Shown here: piece by piece, positions 12,481-25,599 of the stretch
Position numbering within the stretch: the first letter of the stretch is position 1
Layout of the letters: each line of letters begins with the position of its first letter
NCBI GenBank assembly: GCA_019843655.1
Contig: JACDQD010000102.1
Location: forward strand, 1,683,501 to 1,747,500
Origin: Lethocerus indicus
Taxonomy: Eukaryota > Arthropoda > Insecta > Hemiptera > Belostomatidae
Reading direction: 5' to 3'
Length of the DNA: 64,000 bases
Position numbers and translations under genes: made by a program
Notes under the pieces: generated by a model
What the model was told of the DNA's origin: nothing
The model's database searches: none
Seen by the model: only the letters and a program-made list of their open reading frames with translations

Positions 12481-15400
12481 TCTGTTTCCCGAGTCTCAAC
12501 TCGTTTTTTGCAGTGATACGCAAGTAGTCACCGTCCCAATGCTAATATCGATTGCTATATCCCGAAACCTGTCTAGTTTAATTACGAATAAGCGTATACA
12601 AATTGAAAATCTCTGCATGTGTGTAAGAACGCTATGTAATTCAATTTAGATTCATATAGACCTTGAATAATCTTCATTAATCAATTGCATTAAGTGACGT
12701 ATATGTCTTTATGTAACGTTTTGTTTTCTGAAATATCGGCATTCTTGAGAGTCGGAAGCTGGGACCGCCATTTCGATTGAGGCGTGAAGTATCATAGGAC
12801 CAGTGGTCGATACATTATGTATACACCGATATGGGAATAAACTGTCGTATATGCAGAGGAGGGAGAGCGGCGCGTCTAGTTCGTGCAGGGCTGGAAGCTC
12901 GGTTTCGGGGCCGGGATTTCAGTCACGTTTCCACGTCTGATGGATGCGCCGGTATCGCATCGTTGAAATACGATATAGAGGAGACGGAGAACCATTGTGT
13001 TTACGTGACATCAAAAAATCTTTTTCCCAGAGGCGTGCTCACACAACGCCAGTCGGGTCCGGACCGCCTACGCCGCGGCCGTACAGGCGACACACACCGC
13101 TTTTCCTTTAATTAACCTCGTTAATTCTAAGTTCCCAACGCCCCGCCATTATTATCCATTCCGGCAAATTAGTAATTGGACGCCAGAGCTAATGGCGTAA
13201 CGGTCGCATAAATGATTGGACTACAGATTCTCCCGTTACCCGGCATTAAATCGTTGACTAACCTGTCCAGTAATTTGGCAATTGGTGGAAGGACCTTCTA
13301 ATTTGATTGACATATCAAGTGTATATCTGTTGTGAATGTAATCGTAATTGGTCAATTTCTGTGTTTGTCCCAATGGAGGAATTAATAATCTATGAGTTTG
13401 TTATCTTGAGACTTAGAGTTTGATAGGAAACCGAAATCATAACTTCATAATGGCGCGGCCTGTGTATAAAGAAGTAATTTTGATATATATACGTATATAC
13501 TGAAACACTGTTTGATGTTGCCGAAATAATAAAGAAAGTTATTTTTTACCCTGACGCATCTCAGGGTTACGGTGCCCGAGAAGGAGCTTCCCCAGAAGGG
13601 ACATATTTTTTTTTTAGTCGTCTGTGTGGCATGTGTGTAGGACTGGTTCGTAAAAGTGAATGACTGACCCAGAACGGGCAGACGCACTGGAGCACTTTCT
13701 TCATTACACTGGTCTGGTCTTGAAATTCATAAGGCAAAATTAATAACCGGCGAAGGCCTAGGATACGCAAAACAGATTGGAATGGATAAAGAACTATTTT
13801 TATTACTAGGAGCTCATTCACAGCTAGAAATATTCGGTGGCTGCTAAAACCATTCTAATTGTTTTACATAATGATTATTGTTGTAATATCATAGATTTCA
13901 ACAACAAATAATAAAGATTTCTGTTGTACACAGCATTTAGAAAGGTGTTAAATATTTTCTGATTAGAAATTTCAGCATAAATAGTATTTATTGAAGCTGT
14001 CGAATATTTTATTACAGCAAATGTTATTATCACAATTTTAGCACACAAAATACAAGCGGAGTCAGTGATGACGGTCAAATACTCGAACGCCGAGTTTATG
14101 CCAGATCAATGTAAAATTATCCCTGCCAAATTGTTATTAACTATTGATAAGAGTGACTTTCCTTTGTAACGAAATTACAAAAAAAAAGTATAATAACTGT
14201 CCAGGGGAAGGTACCATGATGTAACAATAAATGAGGGCCCAAACCGGAGCCATTACAGGGTTTTATTGCCGGCCGAGACTAAAGGGTCGGAGCCGGCAGG
14301 ATTGCTCTCAGGCCCAGCCAATATTACGGCTTATTAAACTCACATAAAACATCGGTTCTAATCTGAGAAGGGCTTTAAAAAGTCTGGAGGGAGAAAAAAG
14401 AAAATAATTGAAGAGTTCAATGTCCAAGGCTTCATAGTAATTAGGGGCACATTTATTTGTGATGATAATTTCAAACAAGGGGCCACTCATTTTTGGCAGA
14501 ATTAAGAAAGCTGGTAATTCCACCAGAATCGTCTTTTCTTGAATAATTAATTTTTTGAAAATAAAAGTTTCAAATTTGATTATTGATGTACATCTCTTAT
14601 AGACATTTTATACTGATGGTGAATTAGAAAAGTAGAATGTTATAATTCAAATGGTAATTTGAAATATCCGGTGAGTGAAATATCTGAGGAAACTTTCATC
14701 ACATACATTTCGTCCCTGTAAATTGGCCAGAGACAGAGTTTATACGTCTGCAAGGGCAAACGGTTCACTCTCGAATGGGACTCTAATGTTTATTTTAGAT
14801 ATTCATTCCGTCTGATGGGCTCCCTGAGGCGACCGCCGACGTTACCTTTGTGAAATGTAATAAACGGGAAAATCAATACTGCAGTCGACCGCTGGAATAT
14901 TAATGCGCTGCAAGGGACTATTCCTAGAGCCCGACTCTAGGGTGTTGGTGGAAGGGAGCGAGGGAGGGAGGGAGGGGTCCCAAGCGGCTGTGAACGCCTA
15001 ATCGAGACACGAATAGCGAAGTGGACTATCCACCTACCAAGATAATTCTATTATAACTGAAACCAGAAACTGTTCCCTAAATGCTACGCTTATAATCCCA
15101 GAAATTAAATTTAGTTGACATTGCGCAATATAAGTAAGTAGATTGCGATCTAGTTCACTCCCTACGTCCTCAAGAATTATCTCATAACGCCGCGATAAGT
15201 CTCTTAGTTCCTGAGATATTACCAAATGTGTGTCCTCCCGCACTATATACAGCTAAATTGAAATTATCCAATAATTAACATTCAAGTATCATCAAGTATC
15301 ATAACCCATAAGTATGTTCAATCACAAGCGCAGTGATTGCACAAAAATATTTGGTAAACGGAAACCTAATTGCAGCCTTGACTGTAGGGATTTTCAGAAT

Positions 15401-16837
15401 TGTAATGAATGTTATTTTAATTCAATTCTAGAACAATTAAAAAGAGAGATGCTTTGCGCCCCCCCTCAAAAAAAAGCCCGGACTTGATTTATTCGCACGA
15501 ATGTTATAATTCAAATCTGTAATCCAGGTTTTCAATTGTTTATAAAAATGATTGGTATCCTCGGCGTGAAATAAGTCGTAAATTACGTCACAGTTTTCCT
15601 TAAGAATTGTTGTCCGGAACTGATGCAGCTAACCGAAGTGTAACCTACTCTCTTACAATATGAAAAACGTATTATTATGCCTTTTTACGCTTTACTTAAT
15701 CCATAAAAATGAATAGGCACCAATTGCGAAAGTTATGTCAGTCTGGCCTTCTTCTGACTGTTACAATACTACGCCTTGGGAATAATTCCCAGTTTCATTC
15801 CACCAATAAACTAATAGCCCGAGTATTTTAATCGCAATATTGGCTGATGTTTTTGGATGATTAATTGTTTTAAATTACTGTGAGCCTTTATGCGGTTGAG
15901 TAAGTTTTAGTTCAACAGCACGTTTTTCCTCACCGACGAATCCGTAAGTAACAAATTCTAATGTGTGCACTCAACTATATTCAGGGAATAGATCTTAAAA
16001 CTGAGCCTGTTACAGATACTCTGATAACTGAAATAAATACTAATTGATAGTCTGAACCTAAAATACTCGATTGCAGGAAATGAGATATTGAGTACGATAA
16101 AACTGAGTGAATTCAACGTTTCTATTACATTTATGGATGTACATTTCCCCCATAAAATAATTATCCGATTACACCAGGGAGAATGGAATCGATATGATGC
16201 AAAGAAACCTAGTTCAACGTTTCTGAAATATTTCGAACTGAGTTCAATAGTGATCTCAGTCATTAATCAAATAAATAAAATTAAGAATATACACAAAATA
16301 TACTGAGCGTAACCAAAAATAATGGCGGGCGTATACCTTTAACAATACCTGTGTTATTACCTAGTGGATGTATTTTATCAGTATTTCTGAGGTATGAGGG
16401 GGATAGATATGTGAGGTCAAGCGTCAGATTCACCTCGGTGCGGTGCAGCGACGCGTTTATTAACTGCGGCATCGCCATTGTCCTGGAAGAGAATTTATTG
16501 GGCCCTCGGCGTACGCTACTGAGTTGGTACCGGTTGGGGTCTCATAGTTCCGTTTCCAGCAGCCCCTTTTGTCTTCGGGGCCCGGCGAAAAGACATTAGC
16601 GGGGGCCATAATTCATCAATTACACAATCATTATTCCGGCCCGGGTGCGTTCATCAGAACGGATTCGATCCGGTAATAACAAAGGGCGAAAAAGGGATTT
16701 CACTACCGCGGCGGCTAATAAATGTTCATTCGCACGGCGTATTCATTCCTCTCCGCTACCGAGTTCGGTATTAAAAACGGTTCGGGCCCCTCGGAAAATA
16801 GAATTTTTAATACCATCGTCCGAATTTGTTGGGGCTG
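12481..16837. other. gene-free stretch
   Basis: AT-rich with CpG-bearing, ATTA-rich islets at about 13080-13260 and 16320-16760. GC hairpin TGCCGGC/GCCGGCA at 14267-14298 and the G-quadruplex region at 14923-14978. No coding region is recognised. Confidence 0.6.
14923..14978 (+). other. hairpin followed by G-quadruplex-forming tract
   Basis: CCTAGAG-cccga-CTCTAGG (14923-14941) is followed 12 bases later by GGGAGCGAGGGAGGGAGGGA and further G (14954-14978), which has at least four GGG runs with short loops. Confidence 0.6.
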
Positions 16838-16989
16838 GTAGATTTCGTGTGTTTCCGTCTCCTCTCGCTGGTTTGGTCTTTTGCTAGACCGGTTTCGGCT
16901 GTTCGCCATCTTCAGTGCACAGGACACGGACTGTGTACCGTTACTGAAGACCAAATCAGCGAGAGGAGACGGAAACACACGAAATCTAC
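16838..16989 (+). mobile_element. MITE-like element, most complete copy (152 bp, 43-bp terminal inverted repeats)
   Basis: Left arm 16838-16880 and right arm 16947-16989 are inverted repeats of 43 bp with one mismatch, starting GTAGATTTCGTGTGTTTCCG. The 66-bp centre has further inverted pairs: GGTCT-tttgct-AGACC, whose first arm lies in the left TIR (16876-16891), and CTTCAGT/ACTGAAG enclosing CACAG/CTGTG. There is no coding capacity. The flanks are TG on both sides, a possible 2-bp target duplication. The fold-back layout and other copies in the window support a non-autonomous DNA transposon; the superfamily is unknown. Confidence 0.75.
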
Positions 16990-19088
16990 TGTAATTTATT
17001 TTTCTTTTACTTCATTTCGAGTATTCCAATCATTTTTCACTGTTCTGAGTACAGCTCTTAGGTAACATGCGGGTTACCTTCCGTCTGCGATTACTGACTT
17101 ATCAGTGCATTCAAGAATGCAGAGCGCATGCCTATTTATTACAGTAACGAAATAAGAACAGTCACTTTTGCGCTAAGGTTTTTCATAGGTCTTCTGGATG
17201 ATTTCAAGATACGGACGTGGTGAATGGATTGTTATTAAACGGAATAATATAGCTAAATAAATCATTGAAGTTTTTCTATTGCATTGACAAAAAGCATGCA
17301 AACACAATTTCTAGTTTTCATTTCATTATTGAGGTTGAACGTCCTATGGAAAGAAAACCCGTGTAATGGGTAAAGAGATTATGAATGAATAATTTTGTCT
17401 CTTAAAATATACACAAAATTTACGTATACAATACATTTCATCATATAGTGACATAAAAATAGAATGACTCTAGATCAAAAATCATAGGATGGGTAATGTT
17501 TTTATTTAAATTTTCGCACACGATCACATTCGAACTAGCAACGTATTTCTTTAAAGGCAGCGTTGGCACATGGGAAGTTGCTGTACCCACAAAGTTCAGT
17601 CCTCGGAACGCCGACGTCGACTCATTCGTTTAATTACACGAATTTATCGTGCTTATCTCAAATCCCCAGGGCGGTGTTAACCACCATTTAATCTCCAGAA
17701 ATTGGACCGTGCTCCTGACTGCGCATAAAGAAATTTATTCCCGGTTCGATGAATCGGGCCGCGTAAGACTGTGTGAACCGAATTGAATTCAGTTGAATTG
17801 CAGCTGGGTGATGAGGTTTAAGGGCGTGATGAAAACTAATTTATGAGTAATGAGATGGATAGCTTGGGTTTCGTCGATATTTTTTTCTGTACAGGTGTAG
17901 ATAGAAAAGGGATGGGACAGTCTGTTTTATCGAATGAGGAGCTTATAAAAAACTTTTTAGGAGAAAGTCTATCATTTCTTTTCTGGGGATAAATCCAGTT
18001 TGTAAGAGCAGACAAGAATTTCGCACAATTTCGAGAACGTGCACAGAAAAAAGTAACTAGTATATTTACTTTCCTTCCGCAGAAAGGCTGAACGATGTTT
18101 TTAAATAAGATTAATGATTCTTGAATTAATTGCGAAACACTTAAATATAGATATAGTGTTAATGCTATTTCATAATCGTCTTTCCTTTCCTTTTCCTTTT
18201 CCCTATGCTAATTATCGGATTAAGGGTATATTTATACAGCAGTGTATTATTGAGTTCATATTTTATTATATACTGGATATGGTTATATCTAATAAATGCA
18301 CATATCTCGGGGCCTCGAGACGTCAAATTTCTGTTGGCGAAGAATCGTTAGATTCACCCATCCCCATACATATATATACGCTCGCATTTATATGTATATA
18401 TAGTCGGATAAAGGGAAGAGGGAAAGGAAAGTTTCCTGTGTGCGTGAATGATGTCGAGTGGGGAGAAACGTGCCAAAAGTCTGGAGTGGGCTTCGCGCCG
18501 CACTGGGACGTGCGGCAGCGGGGGGAGGAGGGAGGAATACATTAAATAATGGGATCGATAGGAGGGGAGTTGGATGTTGGAGCGAGGGGAGGGGCAATGG
18601 AGCCCAGAGTAGCGGGCGCGGGGAGACGCCGAATGTAGAATCTTCACCTATTTACCAGAAGTAGGGTTGTATCGCTGTACTGTTGAGGGAAATTAAGTGG
18701 TTTTTATTAGCGTATAAGCCGAATAAATTCGTTTAACTGAAAGCCGATAAGCAAGAAGCTAAAAATCCCTGTAGATATTAATCTTAAATTGGACCTTAAA
18801 AAGTGCGGAGCAGTATAATGTGAAATAATTGAAACTTAGGGTGGTTAATAAATAAATTGTATTTGAAGTCTGAGCAGAGTTATATTCTGCTCATGTGCTA
18901 TTTTCAGTTTTATCGAAGCTCTGTGGAACCTCACAACTAAGCACTGACACCAACTAAGCGGCAAGCGTTTATCAGAAGGCTATAGCCGGAGCCATCTTCA
19001 TATGCATTTCCTAGCTAAAGTCATTGTTAATATTATGTTACCTTATTTTAGAATACCTGTTTTGTGGTCTGCAAGGGGTTGGAATACT
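16990..19088. other. gene-free stretch
   Basis: AT-rich. ATTA-rich islet at about 17620-17830; roughly inverted polypyrimidine/polypurine arms near 18179-18205 and 18413-18436; G-rich islet at 18.5 kb. No gene. Confidence 0.6.
18485..18640 (+). other. G-rich islet with GC hairpin
   Basis: GCCGCAC-tgggac-GTGCGGC (18497-18516) is followed by interrupted G runs to about 18625. Open frames crossing it on both strands are compositional and unlike any family I know. Confidence 0.4.
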
Positions 19089-19159
19089 GTAGATTTCGTG
19101 TGTTTCTGTCTCCTATCGCTGGTTTGGTCTTTTGCTAGCAATCTGCACACGAAATCTAC
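19089..19159 (+). mobile_element. MITE-like element, internally deleted copy (71 bp)
   Basis: Starts with the same terminal repeat as the 16.8-kb copy (GTAGATTTCGTGTGTTTC...), through GGTCTTTTGCTAG, then jumps to the last 14 bp of the right terminal repeat ending CTAC. The centre and most of the right arm are missing. CT flanks it on both sides, matching the 2-bp flank pattern of the fuller copy. Confidence 0.7.
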
Positions 19160-22100
19160 CTTATTTTCTGTACAGCTACCCCCATAACGCCCACCCACAC
19201 ACAGCCATTTCAACATTTCAAACATCATAATAAAATAATTCGCGTTACTTTCGGCCGTCGAGAAGTTGATTCGATCTTCTGTACATAAACCTAAAACTCG
19301 AAGCCAGGAAGCGTCCCCCTATGTTTTTTTCGCGATTCCCACTCCAAGTTAAAAGCGGTTCAAGTATGGCCTGAATAAGTCAGCGCCCAGTAAACACGTA
19401 AGAGCCCTACAGTTTTCTTCGCACTCCCTCCAACCCAACATCCCTCGACAGAACCATCAAACTTTAAAGAGCTTAACACTCCGATATTAAGCCACGTTCT
19501 CCTGTTATTCTGCTCTCAGTCAAAAAAAAAACCTCGCCCTCCATCCTAAGGGATGTTGAGAAGTGAGATGAGCCTCCTCCCGCCATATTCTCTCCCCTTG
19601 AAGAAAAGCAAATTACTCAAGACATATTGATAAGCGTTGTTGTTGATTTTAAGTCACTCCTTGAAAATCCCCAAACTCCAGAAATTTGGTCAGAGTTACT
19701 GTTATTATCTGTATACGTTTCATTAGGCGTTAGTATGTTTTCTAATTCTATTCTAAATCTATTCTAAATTGTTGAAAATTATTTAACGAAATAAAAACAC
19801 GTTTCCAAAAGCTATTGTTAATAATCGTGGAAATAAAAATTAAAACAAATTCAATGGCATTAAATATTTTATACGGACAATATTCCAACAATAGCCTATT
19901 TCGCAGCGGGTTTTAATATTGAATTCAAGAATCTATCGGCAGCAGTGAAAGCACTGAAGGAAGAATCTAAAATTCTGGACCGGTCGGGCAATTACTTTGG
20001 AGGGCCAGCGGTACGGCTTTGAAGGGCCGCTATCAAAGGCCCCTGGGCCCTGAAAGCACCGAGCCCTCAACAAATGCCTCAACGCATGATTGGCCTTTTC
20101 AATTCAATTATAAAGAAAGTCGGCGGGAGGAGGAGTCGAAGAAAGGGAGGGATCACAATTGGAAAACGGCCCTATGAATTTAATTTGGCAGAAAATTATA
20201 CTCCATTGTTGAATAATGCAATGAAACGGGATCTCTGGAAGGTATCTTCAGTCGAAAGTTTTACAGTTCAAAGGAATGCGGGCTAATGAAAGAGATATGG
20301 TATCTTTGAAGATGAAATATGGCTCGTATTTACTTTATAGAATTGTGTAAAGCGATGCGGGCGTAACCGTGTTAAAATACCCAGGAGAGGTAATCACATC
20401 CTAAACGTTGTATCAAACTCATTCAGGATAAGTTTATGTTCCTCAGGGAACAATAGAAATCAAGTGGAAATATAATAAAAAAATCTTATCCAATAAAATA
20501 TATATAGCCGATATCACTTTCCCCTATGCTGCACCTATGCTTTGTTTGATCGGCATGATTTCCTCAGAAAAGGACTTTTTGGACCGATTTCACTCAGGTG
20601 GTGACCGCAGCCGAGAAGGTTAACTGCCTAAACGGCACGAAGGGGGCCATCGTTTATCGGGATACTGGAGGGGTGGGTGTCCTCTAATCGCTGCATTAGA
20701 GGCTCCGGACACGTTGGCGAGAAGACTTCCCCAAGGATAACCTCCCCTTAAGGGCGTTAAAGCCCCGGAGGGAGGAAGGGACCGGGAATCCTAGTCGCTT
20801 CCCTCGTCCCGATCTGATGGAGGTCGTTCAGATACTCGCATCGATGCCCCTCTTAAATGACGGCCCGATCCTACTGCCCTAACCATTGCATGTTCCCGTA
20901 TAAAGGACGTCACACTCCCTTAGAAAACGATCCCAAAGGTAATCTACATCGTTGAATCTTTCAGAGCCGTTACCATTATTGTAAACATTTGTGAGGGATG
21001 AATGTAAGTTCAAAGACTACATTCATGCCACCAAATACATGTATTTCTCATAGAAATATAATTATATTAATTATATATTGAAATATTAACAGCGAGATCC
21101 GTTAGTTTTAGAATTAATGTTTACAATAGTGACGCAATCTAGTGGCAAGCGTTTTAACTATGAACTCGTACATCCTGAGTTGTATCTAGGTACAACTGTT
21201 TAGTGTAATGTTTGTTGCGGATGTATTCGACGAAGAGTGAATCTCAATTTAATTTTTTTTTAACGGGGTGTTTCTACTACAAAACACACAAATAATTTAT
21301 TTTATGCCACAGAAGGCAAATAGAAACTAGTTTCTAAATTCTCAATGCGTGTAATTAAACGCCTATTTAAGTAATTGGCTAGCGAAACAATATAACACGA
21401 GGAGCGATATTACTGAACATTTCTGCCAGGACATGGCGGTGAATCCTGGATATTGTGAATCCAGTGGGAGCAGTTTCCAAGCATGGAGTGAGCGATAGAA
21501 TCGGTCACATTGCAGTCACAATGAACAACATTATACAATTTAGTGTATACGCGTACATATTGTATACTCAAGGTATTAATAGTGTTAATAAATTTGCAAT
21601 TGAGATATTTCCATTTAATAAATTCCTTTATTTCTTATCAATTCTTGAGAGTGTTGTGTTGAAAATATTAAGGAGATATTATGGAAGAACGTTGAACTGC
21701 TGGGCTAAAGTGACTGTGATGCAACGAAAGAAGAGTGAAACTGAAGAAGGGGAGGATTAGAGCGGAGAGTGGAATTCACTCCAGTGATTTCCTAATTTGG
21801 CGGCATGTTAAGGTTTGCACCGGGCTAGTTGGGAACATCAAATACCGGAGGGCATGCCTTAGAAGAGGAGTTGGGATTAGATCACCGTAATCAAGCTACC
21901 TTCTCTGTGTTCGGGCCGCAGGGCCGGTTTGCTCATTCCAACTGTTATTTCAGGCTTATATATTGTATTAAAGCCAGTTTTATTGGTTAAGACATAGCAT
22001 TAAAGTATTACATACGCTTTTAGACATGTTTGTCAGGACAGGAAATATTTTTGATATTAATTCAGTCTCTAAATAAATTGGCAATTGTGTTTCCATCCTA

Positions 22101-25100
22101 AGATGCTCATCGTCCTAAATAAGAGAGGTCCGTCGTCGTATTAGAAATGATCATTATATTACAACCTGTGGCGCAGGTTGGTTTTAAGTGTACCACCGTT
22201 TTATATAAATGTACGTACTTATGCAAATTGAACTCGGAAGGGATTTTTATTTTAAAGGTTTAACTTCAGATTCAGTCCCCGGTTTATATCTAACCAATGT
22301 TTAGACTCAGGATGCCGGAGGCTTTTAGGATCCTAACAGCGGAGGATTTGAGCCCGAATGCAATGCAGATGAAACAGCCGGCCAAGTTCCCAAGTGGGAC
22401 ATTATTGCCGGTCGGTTCTCTCTTTAAGGGCGCGCTTTAACCGACGCTAAGTCGTCCCCGGGACCAGTGATACCCGCGAAGCGCCAATTTCAGCTGCACC
22501 AGCTGTCATTGCACCAAGAGGCAGGCACCGACAAGTACGGCCAGCCATGATATCGATTATAACGCACCTGTCCCTACTTTGTTTATATCTCACTTGAGTC
22601 TTTAATTTCAATTTCGTACCGACGATAGGAATGAGCCCACGATGAAGAGGAATGAAAATTAGTTCTGAAGTGACATCAAAAAACCGGCCGCTAGGCGTTA
22701 TTGAAAATCAATAAATCACAACTCCTACGTGGGCAGTAGACGGTGATGAGAAGAGGAATGAAAATAGTGAACTGCATGGCGTCATAATAATTAATCTAAT
22801 CTTAAATATCCGCCGTAATAGCGGCACTGTGCTGCGTTCGAGTACTAGCTAATATAATTGCGTATATTACCGTTTCCCTCCTCGTAGCAATTATCTTATA
22901 CTGTACACTGATATTGGGACCACTACTATACCTCCCACCTAAGCGTCAATCGTTCGAAAGGTAAACTTAGTGAACAACCTCTCAACAAAGTTGCTATAAG
23001 TGGCCTGCTCTAAGTGCTCTAGAAGGCGGCTCCGTTACGTACTTTGGACTGCAGAAATTTCAGTGTAATTCGGTACTGGCCATACTATATGTTATGCAAT
23101 AGGGTCTCAGAAATCTCGGTAAATCGACCTGCATTGTTTTTGGTCGAAAGCTGCCTTTCGCCGCGTCTTCCCCCACATTTGAACAACCGACGACCAGAGC
23201 TAGGAGGACCGGGGCCTAATGGCGTACACACGCATATAGAATGCAGCCGCTGCCTCAAAGTTTCCCTAAGATCGCGCTGACTTTGCAGTATTCAACGACC
23301 GGCTCAAAGTGGATCCCCTTCTTGGGGTTTTTTCTATTGTAACGTTTTACTACTTGAAAACAAGTATCCTCAGAATCTAAGATATATCAATAACAATGAC
23401 AGCAGTAAAATAATAAATTGGCTGGTAATAAAATCATTCATCGAATTTATTTCATAATAAAGCATTTCGATTGACTCGATACAAGTGTCAGGAAGTTGGG
23501 GCTATTAAACCTCTTCAATTAGCAGATATAAGCTCTCTCAAAATGGGCTCGCTAAATCATCCAACCCGCATAAAATTTAATGCGTTTTTCCCCTGTGTTT
23601 ATAATTGTCGAATTAATTAGAATCTGGCACAAGTTAATTCGAATGGCAACAGATATCATATTTTTAATTACGTTTTCGACTAATTCCAGCCGGTTTCGCA
23701 ATAATATCTGGACGGCCAATTAAGAACAAATATAATTTTACATTTTAATTATGAATTAGTTGCACGCTTGATTCGTATCAATTATAAGATATTAAGTTGA
23801 TAGCGCTCTTACACGCGTCCGACAACACATAGTAAGATCATTAGTCCCAACCGTCTGACTAACAAATGGGGGATTCGCAATGTATTACCAATGTGAATGT
23901 GTATTCATTAGTATCTCTATTGCCCAAACTTTATGTTATTTCGGCCATGGACGGTTTCACCCAGAAATAGGCGGTGTTTGCATAATGATCTATACCCTAA
24001 CAGACATTTATCTTACACCACGAAACTAAATATCCTAATTATTTATAGATACCCAGTGCCAAATACGACTGGCCGGGTGTTAGGAAGATGCGTTTTCTAC
24101 GCATTAGAACGTTTTCCTGGAGCAATAATGGAACACAATACGTACAGGACATTTGAGTTTTGTGTTGTGACGATAGGCTGACTGAGCGAGTTAATTACAT
24201 GAAAAAGTAATAGCGGCAGCTGGCCGTCTCCCGAACTGTGGCCCGCCGTATGGCGGCCAAACCGCACTCTTGTTATTCATTTTGGTGGCACTGAAAAGAG
24301 AATACGTTTAACAGTTCAAAAACTCGGATTATCGCTTCCGTACTATATGGAAAACGGGCTAGAAAAGTTTTCCCAAACTTTTTACCATCTGCTGATACTA
24401 GATATACGTTTGGTACACCAAGGAGGCGAATGATCGTCTCCGGGAGTGATATCGTAACACCAGGATTTAACGGAAAATTACCCAAGTAACTGTTACTTAA
24501 AAAATGTTCAAACTCTATACGAATATTGTAAAATTAATTTTGTGGTAGCCAGCAAAAACTACTAATTCCTATCAACAATATAATGGCATTTTAAAATAAT
24601 ACACATACGCGATGTACGTGGAAAAATTAACAATATAATATTCAACCTTAAGCAACATAATCTCAACAATAAGCAACCCGTATTTTGGATATACATATCG
24701 TCGATCAAACACAATATTTCTTCTATAAGTAATACTCTAATCGTTGTCTTTAAGGTAAGTGACTGGCTGTTTAATGGGTTAAGCTGGCGCTGATCCCCAA
24801 CTCCCAAGTTGTACAGTTTGCGCTCCATTTTCGACCTATGAGATGTAAGGGCCTTGGGCCCTTTTTAGTCCGAGGTGCCAGATAAACGGCGGTCTCCGCA
24901 GACTAATCGAGGCGTGGGGCGAAACAAACACTTTCGCTTTTCAATGCATGAATATTGTATCATCACTTATTGGAAATACTGTCTGTAATAAGGAAAACGT
25001 CTGGCTAACATTTAAAGTTTTTTTTTTTTTCATAGATGTATACTTTCCTAGAACAGGCAGGCTGGAGAGCCTTTTCTGCTTCTAGAAATAGAGCGATCAT

Positions 25101-25599
25101 CAATATTGAAGCCCCGTGGATATTACTTTATCCTTGAACATCGGAAGGACTATAGGAAATTTACAAAATCGGAAATGGTATTTAGATGGATCTAAAGTAT
25201 AAACATTTGAGAGACTGGGCAACCATGAAGAATTTGAAATGAGAAAAAGCATTTCGGTCTTTGGATCCGTAAGGCTGAGCTATGACGTCTGATTTACATA
25301 AATACGGGCTATTGCAAAATATACATAAGTTATAGACAACACGAAATAACTTTATCCACGGATAGGTATATCATTCAGTATAATGCCCTTCGGGAAGAGA
25401 TCATCAATGTGCGGTCCTAAGATCGGCTCTTTTACCCTCCCTAAACGGCCGTAATCAATAACGTACTGTCTTATCAGTAGTTACATCTATCACTAGGATC
25501 CAATCCTATTACATACCGGACGGTGGCCACGATGGTGTATCGCGTTACAGAACAAATATTGGACATGCGACGGGAGGTAAAACATGTTTAATTATCGGC
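19160..25599. other. gene-free stretch
   Basis: GC islets at 19970-20060, 20601-20850, 22340-22560 and 23130-23280. Hairpins CAACCTG-tggcg-CAGGTTG (22162-22180) and AAGGGCC-ttg-GGCCCTT (24847-24863). A 16-bp direct repeat GAAGAGGAATGAAAAT at 22644 and 22750. ATTA-rich islet at 23580-23720. No gene. Confidence 0.6.
20601..20850. other. GC-rich, inverted-repeat-rich islet
   Basis: Contains CCTCTAAT-cgctgc-ATTAGAGG (20681-20702) flanked by GTGT/ACAC (20677-20712), then a CCCTTAAGGG palindrome enclosed by CCTCCC/GGGAGG. No open frame resembles a protein. It may be a conserved non-coding element; that is inference. Confidence 0.4.

Noticed and set aside
18179..18440. Polypyrimidine arm at 18179-18205 and polypurine arm at 18413-18436 as transposon termini
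   Set aside because: Similarity is low-complexity and imperfect, with no target duplication.
18114..18545. 143-codon plus-strand open frame
   Set aside because: Low-complexity AT-rich then GC-rich composition, no family resemblance.
24847..24863. AAGGGCC-ttg-GGCCCTT followed by T run as an intrinsic terminator
   Set aside because: Bacterial-type terminators are not expected in this eukaryotic context; about twenty such 7-bp hairpins are expected by chance in 64 kb.
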